NCBI RefSeq assembly: GCF_000262465.1
Contig: NZ_CM001489.1
Location: 1,982,568-2,033,176 of the forward strand
Source of the DNA: Frankia sp. QA3
Lineage (GTDB): Bacteria; Actinomycetota; Actinomycetes; Frankiales; Frankiaceae
Length of the DNA: 50,609 bases
Reading direction: 5' to 3'
The notes under the pieces are model-generated. The model was not told the origin of the DNA. It saw only the letters and a list, made by a program, of their open reading frames with translations, and made no database searches. Each line of letters begins with the position of its first letter. Position 1 is the first letter of the stretch. The position numbers and the translations under genes were made by a program. Of this stretch, positions 30,425-39,727 are shown one piece after another.

Positions 30425-32808
30425 CACCCACCCCCCACACCACCACCAGCACCACCAGCACCACCAGCACCGGCGACGCCGGCCGCCCGGGCCCGCGCCG
30501 CCGCAGCCTGCCAGCCCCGCTCCACCCGGCTACCCACGACCAGGCGCGCTTCCCCCGCCGCCGCCGCCCACTCCTCGATCGGCCAACCCGCACCCCGCGC
30601 CACCTGATGCAACGCCACATCCGGGTTCACCGCCACCGGATTACCCACCGCGCGCAGCAACGGCAGATCCGACTGGCTGTCCGCATACGCCCACGACGCC
30701 GCCAGATCCGCACCCGTACGCCGCGCATGATGACCCAGATACGCCGCGCGGGCGTCGCCGACCAGCGGCGAGGAGGCCAACCGGCCCGTGAGCAGCCCAT
30801 CGCCACCCACCTCCAGGCGGGCGGCGACGACCTCGTCGAACAGCGGCGCGAACGGCCGGGTCAACACCTCCACCGCCCCGGTCAACAGCACCGTGCGATG
30901 CCCCGCCGCCCGATGCTCCCGCACCCGGCGGATCCCCGCCGGCTTCACCCGCCGCAGCAGAATGTCCCCGGCCACCTCGGCCACCAGACGCTCCAGCTCC
31001 TCGGGGTCCACCCCGGCGTAGCGGGCGTACACCGCGCGCATCAGATGCCCCCGGTCACGGCGCTCCGCACGCACATACCCGGGCAGCGCCGCCGCCAGCC
31101 CCGCCAGCTCCCGGACACGCCGACGCGGCCCCACATCCGCCAGCCGCATCCACAGATACGACTCGATCACCGACGCGCTCGCCACCGCACCGTCGAGATC
31201 GAACACCGCCAGCACCCCGTCACCGGCGGCCAGATGCCCCGACAGCCGCCGACGCGGCGCGGCATCCCGCGGGCGACGCAGCACCGCCGTCACCGCCGGA
31301 CAGTGCACCTGCTGCAGATAGTGCCGCCAGTCGAAGCACGCCGGGTCGAACCCGAACTCCACCTGGTCGGCCGGGTCCAACGCCTCGTGCAACGCCGCCG
31401 TCGCATCGTCGACGTAGACCAGCTCCGCCTTCGTGTACGCCCGGTACACATCCGAATAGCGGCGCAGGAACGCCACCCGGCTCTGCGCCCGCTCCAACTC
31501 CCCGGCCAGCCGCCGCGTGCGCTGCGACGCCGGGACCTGCGCCAGCGCCCGGCCGGCCAGCCCCACCAGCCGCTCCGAATGGCGCAGCCGCGCCTCCACC
31601 GCCGCCGCCCCCGCGAACGGCCACGACGGCACCGCGATCGCCCCCCGGCCCCGCTGCGGCAACGGATCGGCCAGGAAATACTCGCGCACATAGGTGTACA
31701 GATCCCGGAACAGCAGCGGGTTACGGAACCCCGAACACACCGTGTAGTAGGCCGGGGTGTCCACCGGCGGCACCGTCGCCGCCGCGGCCAGCGTCGCGTT
31801 GACGACCAGATCCACCGGGATGATGTCGACCACCGCGTCCGGGGAGGCGGGGAAGTCCGGCAGCTCCCCACGGCCGTAGGCCAAGATCAGCGGCTCGGCC
31901 ATCTTGAACCCCTCGATCCACCCGGGGAACGGCCGCGCCAACGCGCTCTCAATGATCGACGGACGCAGGATCGTCAACGGCAGATCGCCGTGATGCTCCT
32001 CCAGATAGCGTTCCCCCAGCGCCTTGGTGAACGTGTACGCATCGGTCCAGCCCAGCACCTGCGCGCGCTGCCCGCCGGCCTCCACCAGCCGGCGCGCCAC
32101 CCACGCCCGGCGCAGCTTCTCCGCCTCCGCCGACACCGTCTGCGCCCCGGCCGCGGCGAACCGCCCCTGCGCCTGCGCCCGAAACCGCGCCGAACACTCC
32201 GGGGAACGCGAGGCGTCCTCGGTCTGCTGACGCACCCGGGAGGCCGAGTCCTGCTCGACGCGCCAGTCCACGTCATGGGCCAGCGGGCCCTCGGCGATGT
32301 GCCCCGAGCGCAGCCCCGCCACATACGCCGTCGACACATGCACCAGATGCGGACGCGCCCCGGCGGCCGCCAGCGCCCGCAGCAGCTCCTGCACCCCACC
32401 GACGTTGATCCGAAACCCGTCGTCGATCGGCGGGTCGAACGACACCTCCCCGGCGCAGTGGATGACGACGTCGATGTCGCCGGGCAACGCCGGCATGCGC
32501 GCCAGGTCACCCTCGACGACCTCGACGCGGCGCGCCACCAGCTCGGCCAGCCCCGCCGCTCCCAGCCGGCCGCGCAGCTCACGAAACGCCGGCTTGCGCA
32601 GCATCCGCGCCAACCGCGCCTGCCCCGTGTGACTGCCCCGCGGCCGCACCAGCGCCACCACCGAGGTGTCGGGGAAGTCCGACAGCAACCGTTCGAGCAG
32701 AGCCTCACCCATGAACCCGGTCACCCCGGTCACGAACACACGCCTGCCCGCGAGCCGCTCGCGCAGCCCCACCCTGACCTCCGCTGCCGTCACCGCCGAC
32801 ACCCTCAT
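30421..32808 (-). CDS. Fatty acyl-CoA reductase-like SDR fused to a HAD-IB domain
   Basis: This 795-residue protein has two parts. Residues 20-500 are an extended SDR of the fatty acyl-CoA reductase type: VFVTGVTGFMGEALLERLL (27-34 is TGxxGFxG), VIHCAGEVSFDPPIDDGFRI and the catalytic pair Y258/K262 in YTFTKALGE. An FAR-C-like region follows. Residues 530-770 are HAD-IB: LAVFDLDGAVASASVIESYL, VLLTGAVEVLTRPF and YADSQSDLPLL. Such enzymes reduce acyl-CoA to aldehyde or alcohol; the HAD domain may act on a phosphate ester. In motif I the usual Thr of DxDGT is Ala. A Gly/Ala repeat ends the chain. ATG 32808 opens the family core. Confidence 0.86.
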   Translation of the reverse strand: MRVSAVTAAEVRVGLRERLAGRRVFVTGVTGFMGEALLERLLSDFPDTSVVALVRPRGSHTGQARLARMLRKPAFRELRGRLGAAGLAELVARRVEVVEGDLARMPALPGDIDVVIHCAGEVSFDPPIDDGFRINVGGVQELLRALAAAGARPHLVHVSTAYVAGLRSGHIAEGPLAHDVDWRVEQDSASRVRQQTEDASRSPECSARFRAQAQGRFAAAGAQTVSAEAEKLRRAWVARRLVEAGGQRAQVLGWTDAYTFTKALGERYLEEHHGDLPLTILRPSIIESALARPFPGWIEGFKMAEPLILAYGRGELPDFPASPDAVVDIIPVDLVVNATLAAAATVPPVDTPAYYTVCSGFRNPLLFRDLYTYVREYFLADPLPQRGRGAIAVPSWPFAGAAAVEARLRHSERLVGLAGRALAQVPASQRTRRLAGELERAQSRVAFLRRYSDVYRAYTKAELVYVDDATAALHEALDPADQVEFGFDPACFDWRHYLQQVHCPAVTAVLRRPRDAAPRRRLSGHLAAGDGVLAVFDLDGAVASASVIESYLWMRLADVGPRRRVRELAGLAAALPGYVRAERRDRGHLMRAVYARYAGVDPEELERLVAEVAGDILLRRVKPAGIRRVREHRAAGHRTVLLTGAVEVLTRPFAPLFDEVVAARLEVGGDGLLTGRLASSPLVGDARAAYLGHHARRTGADLAASWAYADSQSDLPLLRAVGNPVAVNPDVALHQVARGAGWPIEEWAAAAGEARLVVGSRVERGWQAAAARARAAGVAGAGGAGGAGGGVGGGW

Positions 32809-33102
32809 CCGGGTACCCGCACCCGCCGTAAGTCCGGATGGGCGGGTGCACATCCGGTGGGCCACCCTAGGCGACGATCCGCCCCCGCGGCGCCAACCCG
32901 GTCATCACCGGTGCGTGCCCAGGCCGCGGTACGCAGGGAAACCTACCGTCCGCACCCCTACGCGGTGACGGGCAGCCCCACCATCCGGCCAGCCGAGTGG
33001 ACAACCACCCCACCGATCTGCTTCCCCAACCCGGGGCCACTAACGGGCCACCCCGGCGTTGCCGTGCTCCCGGACGCCCCCCTGGCGGTGCCGGCAGGCC
33101 GC

Positions 33103-34224
33103 CTAGCCGGCGGCGACCGCGCCCAGCGCCGTCACCAGCCGCGTGCACGGCCCCGCCAGCCCCCACCGTTCACCGAGCACCGCCACCGCCCGCGGATCCA
33201 CCGGGGCCGCCGGCAGCCACCCGTCGACGTCGCCGACGCCGCAGTCGCGCACCACCGCGACCACCCCCACCGCGGCGGCGAGGTAGTCGCGGGCGGCCAG
33301 CAGCCGCCGCCGCGCCGCCGCCGGCAGCCCCTGCGCCCCCGCGCCACCCGCGGCCGGGGGAGTGTCGAGCGCGGCGAGGATCGCCGCCAGCGACCCGAAC
33401 CGGCCCAGCAGCGTCGCCGCGGTCTTCGCACCGATGCCGGCGACCCCGGGCAGCCCGTCGCTGGGATCGCCGCGCAACACCGCGAAATCGGCGTAGGCCC
33501 GCCCCGGAATGCCGTAGCGGGCGGCGACCGACGCCTCGTCCACCACGGCGAACCTCTCCACCGCGTAGCGCACCCGCACCCCGGCGGCATCGTCGACGAG
33601 CTGGAACAGATCCCGGTCGCCGGTGAGGATGTCCACCCCGCCGCCGCCCGCCCCACCCTGACCATCGGCCTCCAGGTCGTCGGCCTCCAGGTCGTCGGCC
33701 TCACCCCGGCTGCCCGCGGCGACCCGGTGCCGGGTCGCGAGCGTCGCGATGACGTCGTCGGCCTCGAACCCCGCCGCCGCCGCCCGGGCGATCCCGAACG
33801 CGTCCAGCACCGCGTCGATGATCGGTAGCTGGACGCGCAGCTCGTCGGCGACCTCCTCGACGTCCCCACCCCCCGAGTCCCCACCCGCCGCGGCGCCCGC
33901 CCGGTCGGCGGGCACGGCCACCCGGTGCGCCTTGTACGACGCCAGCAGCGCCACCCGGAACGCCGGACGCCAGTCGGCGTCGAAGCAGGCCACCAGCTGC
34001 CGCGGGCGGATCTCGACGATCTGACGGGCCAGCACGTCGAGCAGGCCGCGCACCGCGTTGACCGGCGTCCCGTCCGGCGCACGCACCGAACGCGGCACCC
34101 CGTAGAACGCCCGGAAGTACAGCGACGGGGCGTCGGCGAGCAGCAACCCGCCCCCGCGCTCCCGCACCGGACCGGCCTGCGCCGCACTCCCCGCGGGGCT
34201 CCCCACAGCCGGGCCTCCCGTCAT
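33103..34224 (-). CDS. 5'-3' exonuclease (FEN-like, PolI exo domain family)
   Basis: This 373-residue protein has LLLADAPSLYFRAFYGVPRS, then ACFDADWRPAFRVALLASYK AHR, GFEADDVIATLA, DILTGDRDLFQLV and GDPSDGLPGVAGIGAKTAAT LL. These are the acidic metal-binding and helix-hairpin-helix motifs of the PolI-type 5' nuclease. Stand-alone versions occur in actinomycetes and act on flaps or RNA primers. An acidic insert repeats ADDLEADDLEAD. ATG 34224 follows GGCGGA. It is downstream of nothing obvious and is transcribed away from the AsnC gene. Confidence 0.9.
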   Translation of the reverse strand: MTGGPAVGSPAGSAAQAGPVRERGGGLLLADAPSLYFRAFYGVPRSVRAPDGTPVNAVRGLLDVLARQIVEIRPRQLVACFDADWRPAFRVALLASYKAHRVAVPADRAGAAAGGDSGGGDVEEVADELRVQLPIIDAVLDAFGIARAAAAGFEADDVIATLATRHRVAAGSRGEADDLEADDLEADGQGGAGGGGVDILTGDRDLFQLVDDAAGVRVRYAVERFAVVDEASVAARYGIPGRAYADFAVLRGDPSDGLPGVAGIGAKTAATLLGRFGSLAAILAALDTPPAAGGAGAQGLPAAARRRLLAARDYLAAAVGVVAVVRDCGVGDVDGWLPAAPVDPRAVAVLGERWGLAGPCTRLVTALGAVAAG

Positions 34225-34404
34225 CGCCGATCCGCCCCCTGCCGTCCGTCCCCCTACCGGGGGACGCCCCCCACCCCCCGGCCCGCGCCCCGCCGCCACC
34301 GCAACGATCACGCCCCACTCACACCTGATCCCGACCGTACCGGCTGTCCCACCGGGACCAGGCAACGGACCAGAAACAGCTCCCTCGCCCCGCGCCGACG
34401 TGCG

Positions 34405-34417
34405 TACGCTCCGGATC
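34405..34417 (+). promoter_or_regulatory. -10 box of the leaderless AsnC/Lrp gene
   Basis: TACGCT (34405-34410) is followed by 7 nt and GTG 34418, with no ribosome-binding site, so the mRNA probably begins at the start codon. No -35 box is evident. Confidence 0.5.
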
Positions 34418-34861
34418 GTGCTGGAAGATCTCGACCGTCGAATCGTGCAGATGCTGTGCCGAGATGGGCGCATGAGCTTCACCGACCTCGGCCGGGCCAC
34501 CGGTCTGTCGGTCTCCGCCGTCCATCAGCGCGTACGACGCCTGGAACAACGTGGAGTGATCACGTCCTACACGGCGCTCGTCGACCCCTCCCAGGTAGGT
34601 CTGCCCCTGACCGCGTTCGTCTCGATCACCCCGATCGACCCGAGCCAACCCGACGACGCCGCCGACCGGCTCGCCCACATCGTCGAGATCGAGGCCTGTC
34701 ACAGCGTCGCCGGGGAGGAAAGCTACCTGCTCAAGGTGCGCGTCGCCAGCCCCGGTGACCTGGAGGTTCTGCTGCAGCGCATCCGCGCCGCGGCGAACGT
34801 GTCCACCCGCACCATGGTCGTGCTCTCCACCCCCTACGAGGGCCGCCCCCCGGCCCTGTAG
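34418..34861 (+). CDS. AsnC/Lrp-family regulator
   Basis: This 147-residue protein has the Lrp helix-turn-helix: LEDLDRRIVQMLCRDGRMSF, then TDLGRATGLSVSAVHQRVRR LEQRGVI. The RAM/AsnC ligand-binding domain follows, with ACHSVAGEESYLLKVRV, the conserved amino-acid-binding strand. It probably forms octameric discs and responds to an amino acid. GTG 34418 is chosen because of the -10 box just upstream; GTG 34400 in frame would overlap it. It converges on the sugar ABC operon and no target is evident. Confidence 0.88.
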   Translation: MLEDLDRRIVQMLCRDGRMSFTDLGRATGLSVSAVHQRVRRLEQRGVITSYTALVDPSQVGLPLTAFVSITPIDPSQPDDAADRLAHIVEIEACHSVAGEESYLLKVRVASPGDLEVLLQRIRAAANVSTRTMVVLSTPYEGRPPAL

Positions 34862-34927
34862 CCCCCGGCCCGAAAGCTCTCCGGCCCCGGGGCAGGCCCC
34901 TCGCGCCCGGGAACCGGCCGGGCCGCC

Positions 34928-36139
34928 TCAGCCGGTCAGCGCCGCGCCGCTGGACGCGTCGAACAGGTGCAGCCGCCCCGGGTCGAACCACAGCTCGACC
35001 CGCGCCCCACGGGCCACCGTGCTCGCCGCGTCCAGACGCGCCACGATCTGCTCCCCGGCGCCGGGCACACTGGCGGCACCGGCCTCACCCAGCACCCCCG
35101 CAAAGTCCCCGACCCGCCCCGGCCCGGCGGGTACGGCGGCGTAGACGTACTTGTCCGACCCGACCGACTCCACCACCTCCGCGTTCACCCGCACCCGCCC
35201 GCCGGGCCGGTCGGCCCCCACGATCGCGGCGTCCTCGAAATGCTCCGGGCGAATCCCGACCACCAGCGACGCACCCCTCGCCGCCGACCCCGCCGCACCG
35301 TCCGCACCCGCAGCCCGCGGCGGGCCGGCGGACAGCGCCCGGCGCAGCCGATCGTCGAGGGACACCTCGCCCAGCGGCGAACGCAGCAGATCCCCCTCGA
35401 CCGTCGCCGGCAGGACGTTCATCGCCGGGGAACCGATGAACCCGGCCACGAACAGGTTCACCGGCCGCTCGTAGAGCTCCACCGGCGCCGCGACCTGCTG
35501 CACCCGCCCCGCCCGCAGCACCGCCACCCGATCCCCGAGCGTCATCGCCTCGGTCTGATCATGGGTGACATACACCATCGTCGTGCCCAGCCGCCGCTGC
35601 AACCGCGACACCTGCGTGCGCGTCGCCACCCGCAGCGTCGCATCCAGGTTCGACAACGGCTCGTCCATCAGGAACGCCGCCGGCGAGCGCACGATCGCCC
35701 GCCCCATCGCCACCCGCTGACGCTGACCCCCCGACAGCATCCCCGGCTTACGGTCCAACAACGGCGTCAGATCCAGAATCCGCGCCACCTCGAGCACCTT
35801 CTCCTCGACCCGCGCCCGCGGCACCTTCGCCAACGACAACGGAAACCCGATGTTGCGCCGCACCGTCATGTGCGGATACAGCGCATAACTCTGGAACACC
35901 ATCGCGATGTCACGATCGGCCGGCCCCAGCCCGTTGACGACCCGCCCACCGATGCGCAGCTCACCGTCGCTGATGTCCTCCAACCCGGCGATCATGTTCA
36001 ACGTCGTCGACTTCCCACACCCCGACGGACCCACCAGGATCACCAACTCCCCGTCGGCGACGCGCAGGTTCACATCGTCGACCGCCACCTGCCCGTCGGC
36101 GAACCACTTGCTCACATGCTCCAGCTCGATGTCCGCCAT
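34928..36139 (-). CDS. sugC: SugC/MalK/UgpC-type ABC transporter ATPase
   Basis: This 403-residue protein has Walker A GPSGCGKST, Q-loop MVFQSYALYPHMTV, signature LSGGQRQRVAMGRAIVR, Walker B AFLMDEPLSNLDATLR and switch His in VYVTHDQTEAMTL. The C-terminal TOBE-type regulatory domain includes VVGIRPEHF. In the CUT1 family this dimer drives uptake through the two permeases coded upstream. A Gly/Ala-rich insert near residue 275 is not usual. It is the last gene of lpqY-sugA-sugB-sugC. Confidence 0.92.
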   Translation of the reverse strand: MADIELEHVSKWFADGQVAVDDVNLRVADGELVILVGPSGCGKSTTLNMIAGLEDISDGELRIGGRVVNGLGPADRDIAMVFQSYALYPHMTVRRNIGFPLSLAKVPRARVEEKVLEVARILDLTPLLDRKPGMLSGGQRQRVAMGRAIVRSPAAFLMDEPLSNLDATLRVATRTQVSRLQRRLGTTMVYVTHDQTEAMTLGDRVAVLRAGRVQQVAAPVELYERPVNLFVAGFIGSPAMNVLPATVEGDLLRSPLGEVSLDDRLRRALSAGPPRAAGADGAAGSAARGASLVVGIRPEHFEDAAIVGADRPGGRVRVNAEVVESVGSDKYVYAAVPAGPGRVGDFAGVLGEAGAASVPGAGEQIVARLDAASTVARGARVELWFDPGRLHLFDASSGAALTG

Positions 36140-36151
36140 AACCGTGCGCGC

Positions 36152-37078
36152 CTATCCCTTCACCGCGCCGGACGTCAGCCCGGCGACGATCCGACGCTGG
36201 AACACCAGCACGAACACGATGATCGGAATCGTGATGACCACCGCCGCCGCCGCGATCGACCCGATCGGCTGGGCGAACTGCGACGCCCCGGTGAAGAACG
36301 CGATCGCCGCCGGCACCGTCCGCGACGACTCCGTCGACGTCAACGAGATCGCGAACAGGAAATCGTTCCAGCAGAAGATGAACACCAGAATCGCCGTCGT
36401 CACCATCCCCGGCGCCGCCAGCGGCACGATCACCCGCGTGAACGCCTGCCACGGCGTCGCCCCGTCCACCGCCGCCGCCCGCTCCAGATCCCGCGGAATC
36501 TCCCGGAAGAACGCCGACAACGTGTAGATCGCCAACGGCAGCGAGAACGTCAGATACGGCACGATCAACCCGATCCACGTATCGAAGATCCCGATCTGCC
36601 GCCACAGGTTGAACAGCGGACTCACCAGCGAGATCTGCGGAAACATCGCGATCAGCAACGCCAGCCCCACCAGCAGCCGGCGCCCCGGGAACACCAGCCG
36701 CGCCACCGCGTAGGCCGCCATCGCCCCCACCGCCACCGCCAGCACCGTCGAGATCAACGCGATCCCGATCGAGTTCACCAACGCCCGGGTGAACAGCGAC
36801 GCATCGAAAATCCCCCGATAGTTCTCCCACGTCCAGTGCCGCGGCACGAAATGCCCGTCCCCGACCGACGCCGGCGTCTTGAACGACAACGACACCAGCC
36901 ACGCCAACGGCACCAGCGACACCACCACGATGACCGTGTTCACCGCCACCCACCCCGACACCGCCGACCCCCGCCGGCCACCACCACGCCCCCGACCGCC
37001 ACCACGCCCCCGACCGCCAGCCGCCCGGTCGGATGTCGCCCGGTCGGATGTCGCGCCGCCCGCCGCCACGGTCGTCAC
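36152..37078 (-). CDS. sugB: SugB/MalG-type sugar ABC permease
   Basis: This 308-residue protein has six hydrophobic helices and the EAA loop [26 protein letters not shown], which docks on the ATPase. The N-terminal 35 residues are Arg/Gly repeats ([13 protein letters not shown]) with duplicated [13 protein letters not shown] 37078 overlaps the sugA stop by 4 bp, so translation is coupled; sugC begins 12 bp after its stop. The substrate is inferred to be trehalose or a related disaccharide from the similarity of the operon to LpqY-SugABC. Confidence 0.88.
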   Translation of the reverse strand: MTTVAAGGATSDRATSDRAAGGRGRGGGRGRGGGRRGSAVSGWVAVNTVIVVVSLVPLAWLVSLSFKTPASVGDGHFVPRHWTWENYRGIFDASLFTRALVNSIGIALISTVLAVAVGAMAAYAVARLVFPGRRLLVGLALLIAMFPQISLVSPLFNLWRQIGIFDTWIGLIVPYLTFSLPLAIYTLSAFFREIPRDLERAAAVDGATPWQAFTRVIVPLAAPGMVTTAILVFIFCWNDFLFAISLTSTESSRTVPAAIAFFTGASQFAQPIGSIAAAAVVITIPIIVFVLVFQRRIVAGLTSGAVKG

Positions 37079-38067
37079 CGGCCCGCCTCCCGCTCCCCGC
37101 CGGGCGCGGCGGTCCCGAACCCCTTCACGAACACGAACGCCACCAGCGCCACCACCAGAAAAATCAGAACGCTCAACGACGACCCGACCCCCAGATTCAG
37201 CGCCGTGAACAGGTTGTCGTACCCGAGAATCGACACCGACCGGGTGTCATACGACCCACCCGTCAGCACATAGATGTTGTCGAAGATCCGGAAGGCGTCG
37301 AGAACCCGGAACAGCAACGCCACCAGAATCGCCGGTTTCATCAGCGGCACCATCACCCGGGTGAACCGCGCCCACGGCCCCGCCCCGTCCACCCGCGCCG
37401 CCCGCAGCAACTCGTCGGGCACCAGCGCCAACCCCGCCAGCAGCAGCAACGCCATGAACGGCGTCGTCTTCCACACCTCCGCGGCGACGATCACCGCCAC
37501 GCCCCACGTCTGCGACGTCAACGGCGCCGCATCCCCGAACAACCCCGACAGATACCCCGTCCCCGGCGTCCACGCGTACTGCCAGCCGAACGCCGCGACC
37601 ACCGTCACGATCCCGTACGGGATCAGGATCACCGTGCGCACCAGCCCCCGGCCCACCACCGCCCGATGCATCACCAGCGCCAACGCCATCCCCAGCACGA
37701 ACTCGACCACCACCGACACCACCGTGATCACCACCGTGACCGCCAGCGCCTTCCACCACAGCGACGACCCCAGCACCGTGGCATAGTTACCCAACCCCAC
37801 AAACGACGACTGCGCCGGGAAACGCAGGTCATAGCGGCGCAACGACAGGTAGACGGCATAGCCGATCGGATAGCCCGCCACCGCGACGATCACCACCACC
37901 GCCGGCGCGCACAGCAGCCACCCCAACCGCCGCTGCGCCCGCTGCTGCGCCGTCAGCCCCACCCGCGGCCCCCGGCCCGGCACCGCCACCCGACCCACCC
38001 CCGGCGCCGGGCCCGCTCCTGGCGCCGAGGGCACACCCGGTCCCGCGGACGGCACCCGCCCGGCCAT
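37075..38067 (-). CDS. sugA: SugA/MalF-type sugar ABC permease
   Basis: This 330-residue protein has six main helices, beginning [20 protein letters not shown]. The EAA loop is [28 protein letters not shown]. The first 45 residues are Pro/Gly-rich and likely cytoplasmic. ATG 38067 shares its first base with the last base of the lpqY stop, so the pair is coupled. It forms the pore with SugB. Confidence 0.88.
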   Translation of the reverse strand: MAGRVPSAGPGVPSAPGAGPAPGVGRVAVPGRGPRVGLTAQQRAQRRLGWLLCAPAVVVIVAVAGYPIGYAVYLSLRRYDLRFPAQSSFVGLGNYATVLGSSLWWKALAVTVVITVVSVVVEFVLGMALALVMHRAVVGRGLVRTVILIPYGIVTVVAAFGWQYAWTPGTGYLSGLFGDAAPLTSQTWGVAVIVAAEVWKTTPFMALLLLAGLALVPDELLRAARVDGAGPWARFTRVMVPLMKPAILVALLFRVLDAFRIFDNIYVLTGGSYDTRSVSILGYDNLFTALNLGVGSSLSVLIFLVVALVAFVFVKGFGTAAPGGEREAGR

Positions 38068-39470
38068 CACGGCACCAGCCCCTTCGAGTCCAACGCATCC
38101 TCGATCGCCCCCCGCAACCCACCCAGCGCCGACACCGACGCCGAGCCCGGCGGGGACAACCGGTCGGCGATCTGCAACGACACGCTCTGATACGCCGGCG
38201 TCTGCGGCCGCACACTGGCATGACGCAACGCCGCGTAGATCGCCGCCGCGAACGGATACCCACCCTCGATGAACGCCCGATCCGAATACAACGCCTCCAG
38301 CGTCGGCGCCAACCCCCCGTCGACCGCCGTGCGGATCTGGTTCGCCCGACTGCGCAGACAGCCGATCGCCGCCCGCGCCTGACCCGGATGCCGGCTGTAC
38401 GACGACACCGCCAGGTTGTAACCCCCCACCGTCGTATGCGACGGCCGGCCCGCCACCAGACTCGGCCACTGCGCCCACCCGATCCGATCCACCAGATCCG
38501 GCGCGTTCGCCCGCGCCGACGGGTAGATGAACGGATAGTTCAACTGGAACGCCGCCGACCCCGTCTCGAACGCCAACCGGTTGTCGTCCTCCCGCTGGTT
38601 CGACCACGACGGATCCGCCGCACCGGAGTGCGCCAACGCCGCAATCGCCTCCACCGCGCGGCGCGCCGGCTCACCCAGCTCCACCCGCGACCCGTCCGCG
38701 GACAGGATCGACCCACCGGCCGAGGCCACCAGCGAGTTGAACAGCACCGTGTAGCCCTCGTACTGGGCCCCCTGCACCTCGACCAGATGCGGCTTACCCG
38801 CCGCCGCCAACGCCCTCGCCTGCGCCAGCATCTGCGCCCACGTCACCGGCGGCCGCGCCACCAGATCCTTGCGATACCACAGCAGCTGCACGTTGGTGTT
38901 CAACGGCGCCGCATACAACCGCCCCCGCCAGCTACCCGTGCGCACCGCCACCGGCAGCGTCCCCGCCGTGATCGCCCGCGCCGACGCCGCGTCGAACGGC
39001 ACGATCCACCCGGCCTCGGCGAACTCCGCCGTCCACGTCACGTCCAACGCCAGAACGTCCATCGAGGAGTCCTCGGCGGCAAGCCTGCGCACCAGCTGCG
39101 CCCGCTGCCCGTCGGCATCATTGGGCAGCACACTGATCGCGATCCGATAGGCGCCCCGCGACGCGGCCGAACAGTCCGCCGCCGCCTTCGCAAACGACCC
39201 CGACGACTCGTCGTACACATACCAGCGCACCGTCACCGGCCCCCGCGCCGGACCCGACGAGGCGCAGCCCACCAGCCCCACCACCGCGCACACCGCCGCG
39301 ACCAGCCCGACCCGGCCCCGCCCCGCCCGACGCCGCCCACCCCCCGCAGACCGCCCACCCGACAGGCACCGCCCACCCCGACCGGATAACAACCCGGCGA
39401 CCCCCCCGGACCGGCGCACCCGCCACCGCGGACGCGGCCCTGCGACGACGACCACCGTGCCCGTCACCAC
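38067..39470 (-). CDS. lpqY: LpqY-like sugar-binding lipoprotein
   Basis: This protein of about 467 residues has a lipoprotein signal: an Arg-rich region, VGLVAAVCAVVGLVGCASS (lipobox LVGC) and then the mature domain. VTVRWYVYDESSGSFAKAAA, DGQRAQLVRRLAAEDSSMDV LALDVTWTAEFAEAGWIVPF and TTVGGYNLAVSSYSRHP match the LpqY type of solute-binding protein. LpqY of mycobacteria binds trehalose recycled from the cell envelope. The start is uncertain: GTG 39470 follows GGGAG by eight bases, but the signal peptide proper begins about 60 residues later and TTG 39395 is possible. Confidence 0.85.
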   Translation of the reverse strand: MVTGTVVVVAGPRPRWRVRRSGGVAGLLSGRGGRCLSGGRSAGGGRRRAGRGRVGLVAAVCAVVGLVGCASSGPARGPVTVRWYVYDESSGSFAKAAADCSAASRGAYRIAISVLPNDADGQRAQLVRRLAAEDSSMDVLALDVTWTAEFAEAGWIVPFDAASARAITAGTLPVAVRTGSWRGRLYAAPLNTNVQLLWYRKDLVARPPVTWAQMLAQARALAAAGKPHLVEVQGAQYEGYTVLFNSLVASAGGSILSADGSRVELGEPARRAVEAIAALAHSGAADPSWSNQREDDNRLAFETGSAAFQLNYPFIYPSARANAPDLVDRIGWAQWPSLVAGRPSHTTVGGYNLAVSSYSRHPGQARAAIGCLRSRANQIRTAVDGGLAPTLEALYSDRAFIEGGYPFAAAIYAALRHASVRPQTPAYQSVSLQIADRLSPPGSASVSALGGLRGAIEDALDSKGLVP

Positions 39471-39727
39471 CCATCCGGCTCCCGCACACCCCACCCCACG
39501 GCGGATCGGCGATGCCCCGCCCCACGCACCATAAAACCACGATGACAGCAACACACCTCAACCCGGCCGGTGGGGGAGTCCTACGCACCCACCGCACACC
39601 ACCGCACACACCCACACCTCGCCGCCGGCCCCACACCCCCGACACACCGCCACCCACCACCCGGGGGAGACCTCCACCGCACCAGGCCGCCGACCAGCCG
39701 ACCCGACGGGCGAGCAGACTCACCTGC

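Noticed and set aside
30607..33828. Plus-strand open frame of 1073 codons rich in Arg, Pro and His
   Set aside because: It lies antisense to the acyl-CoA reductase and exonuclease genes, has no motif, and its composition is what the complement of GC-rich codons gives.
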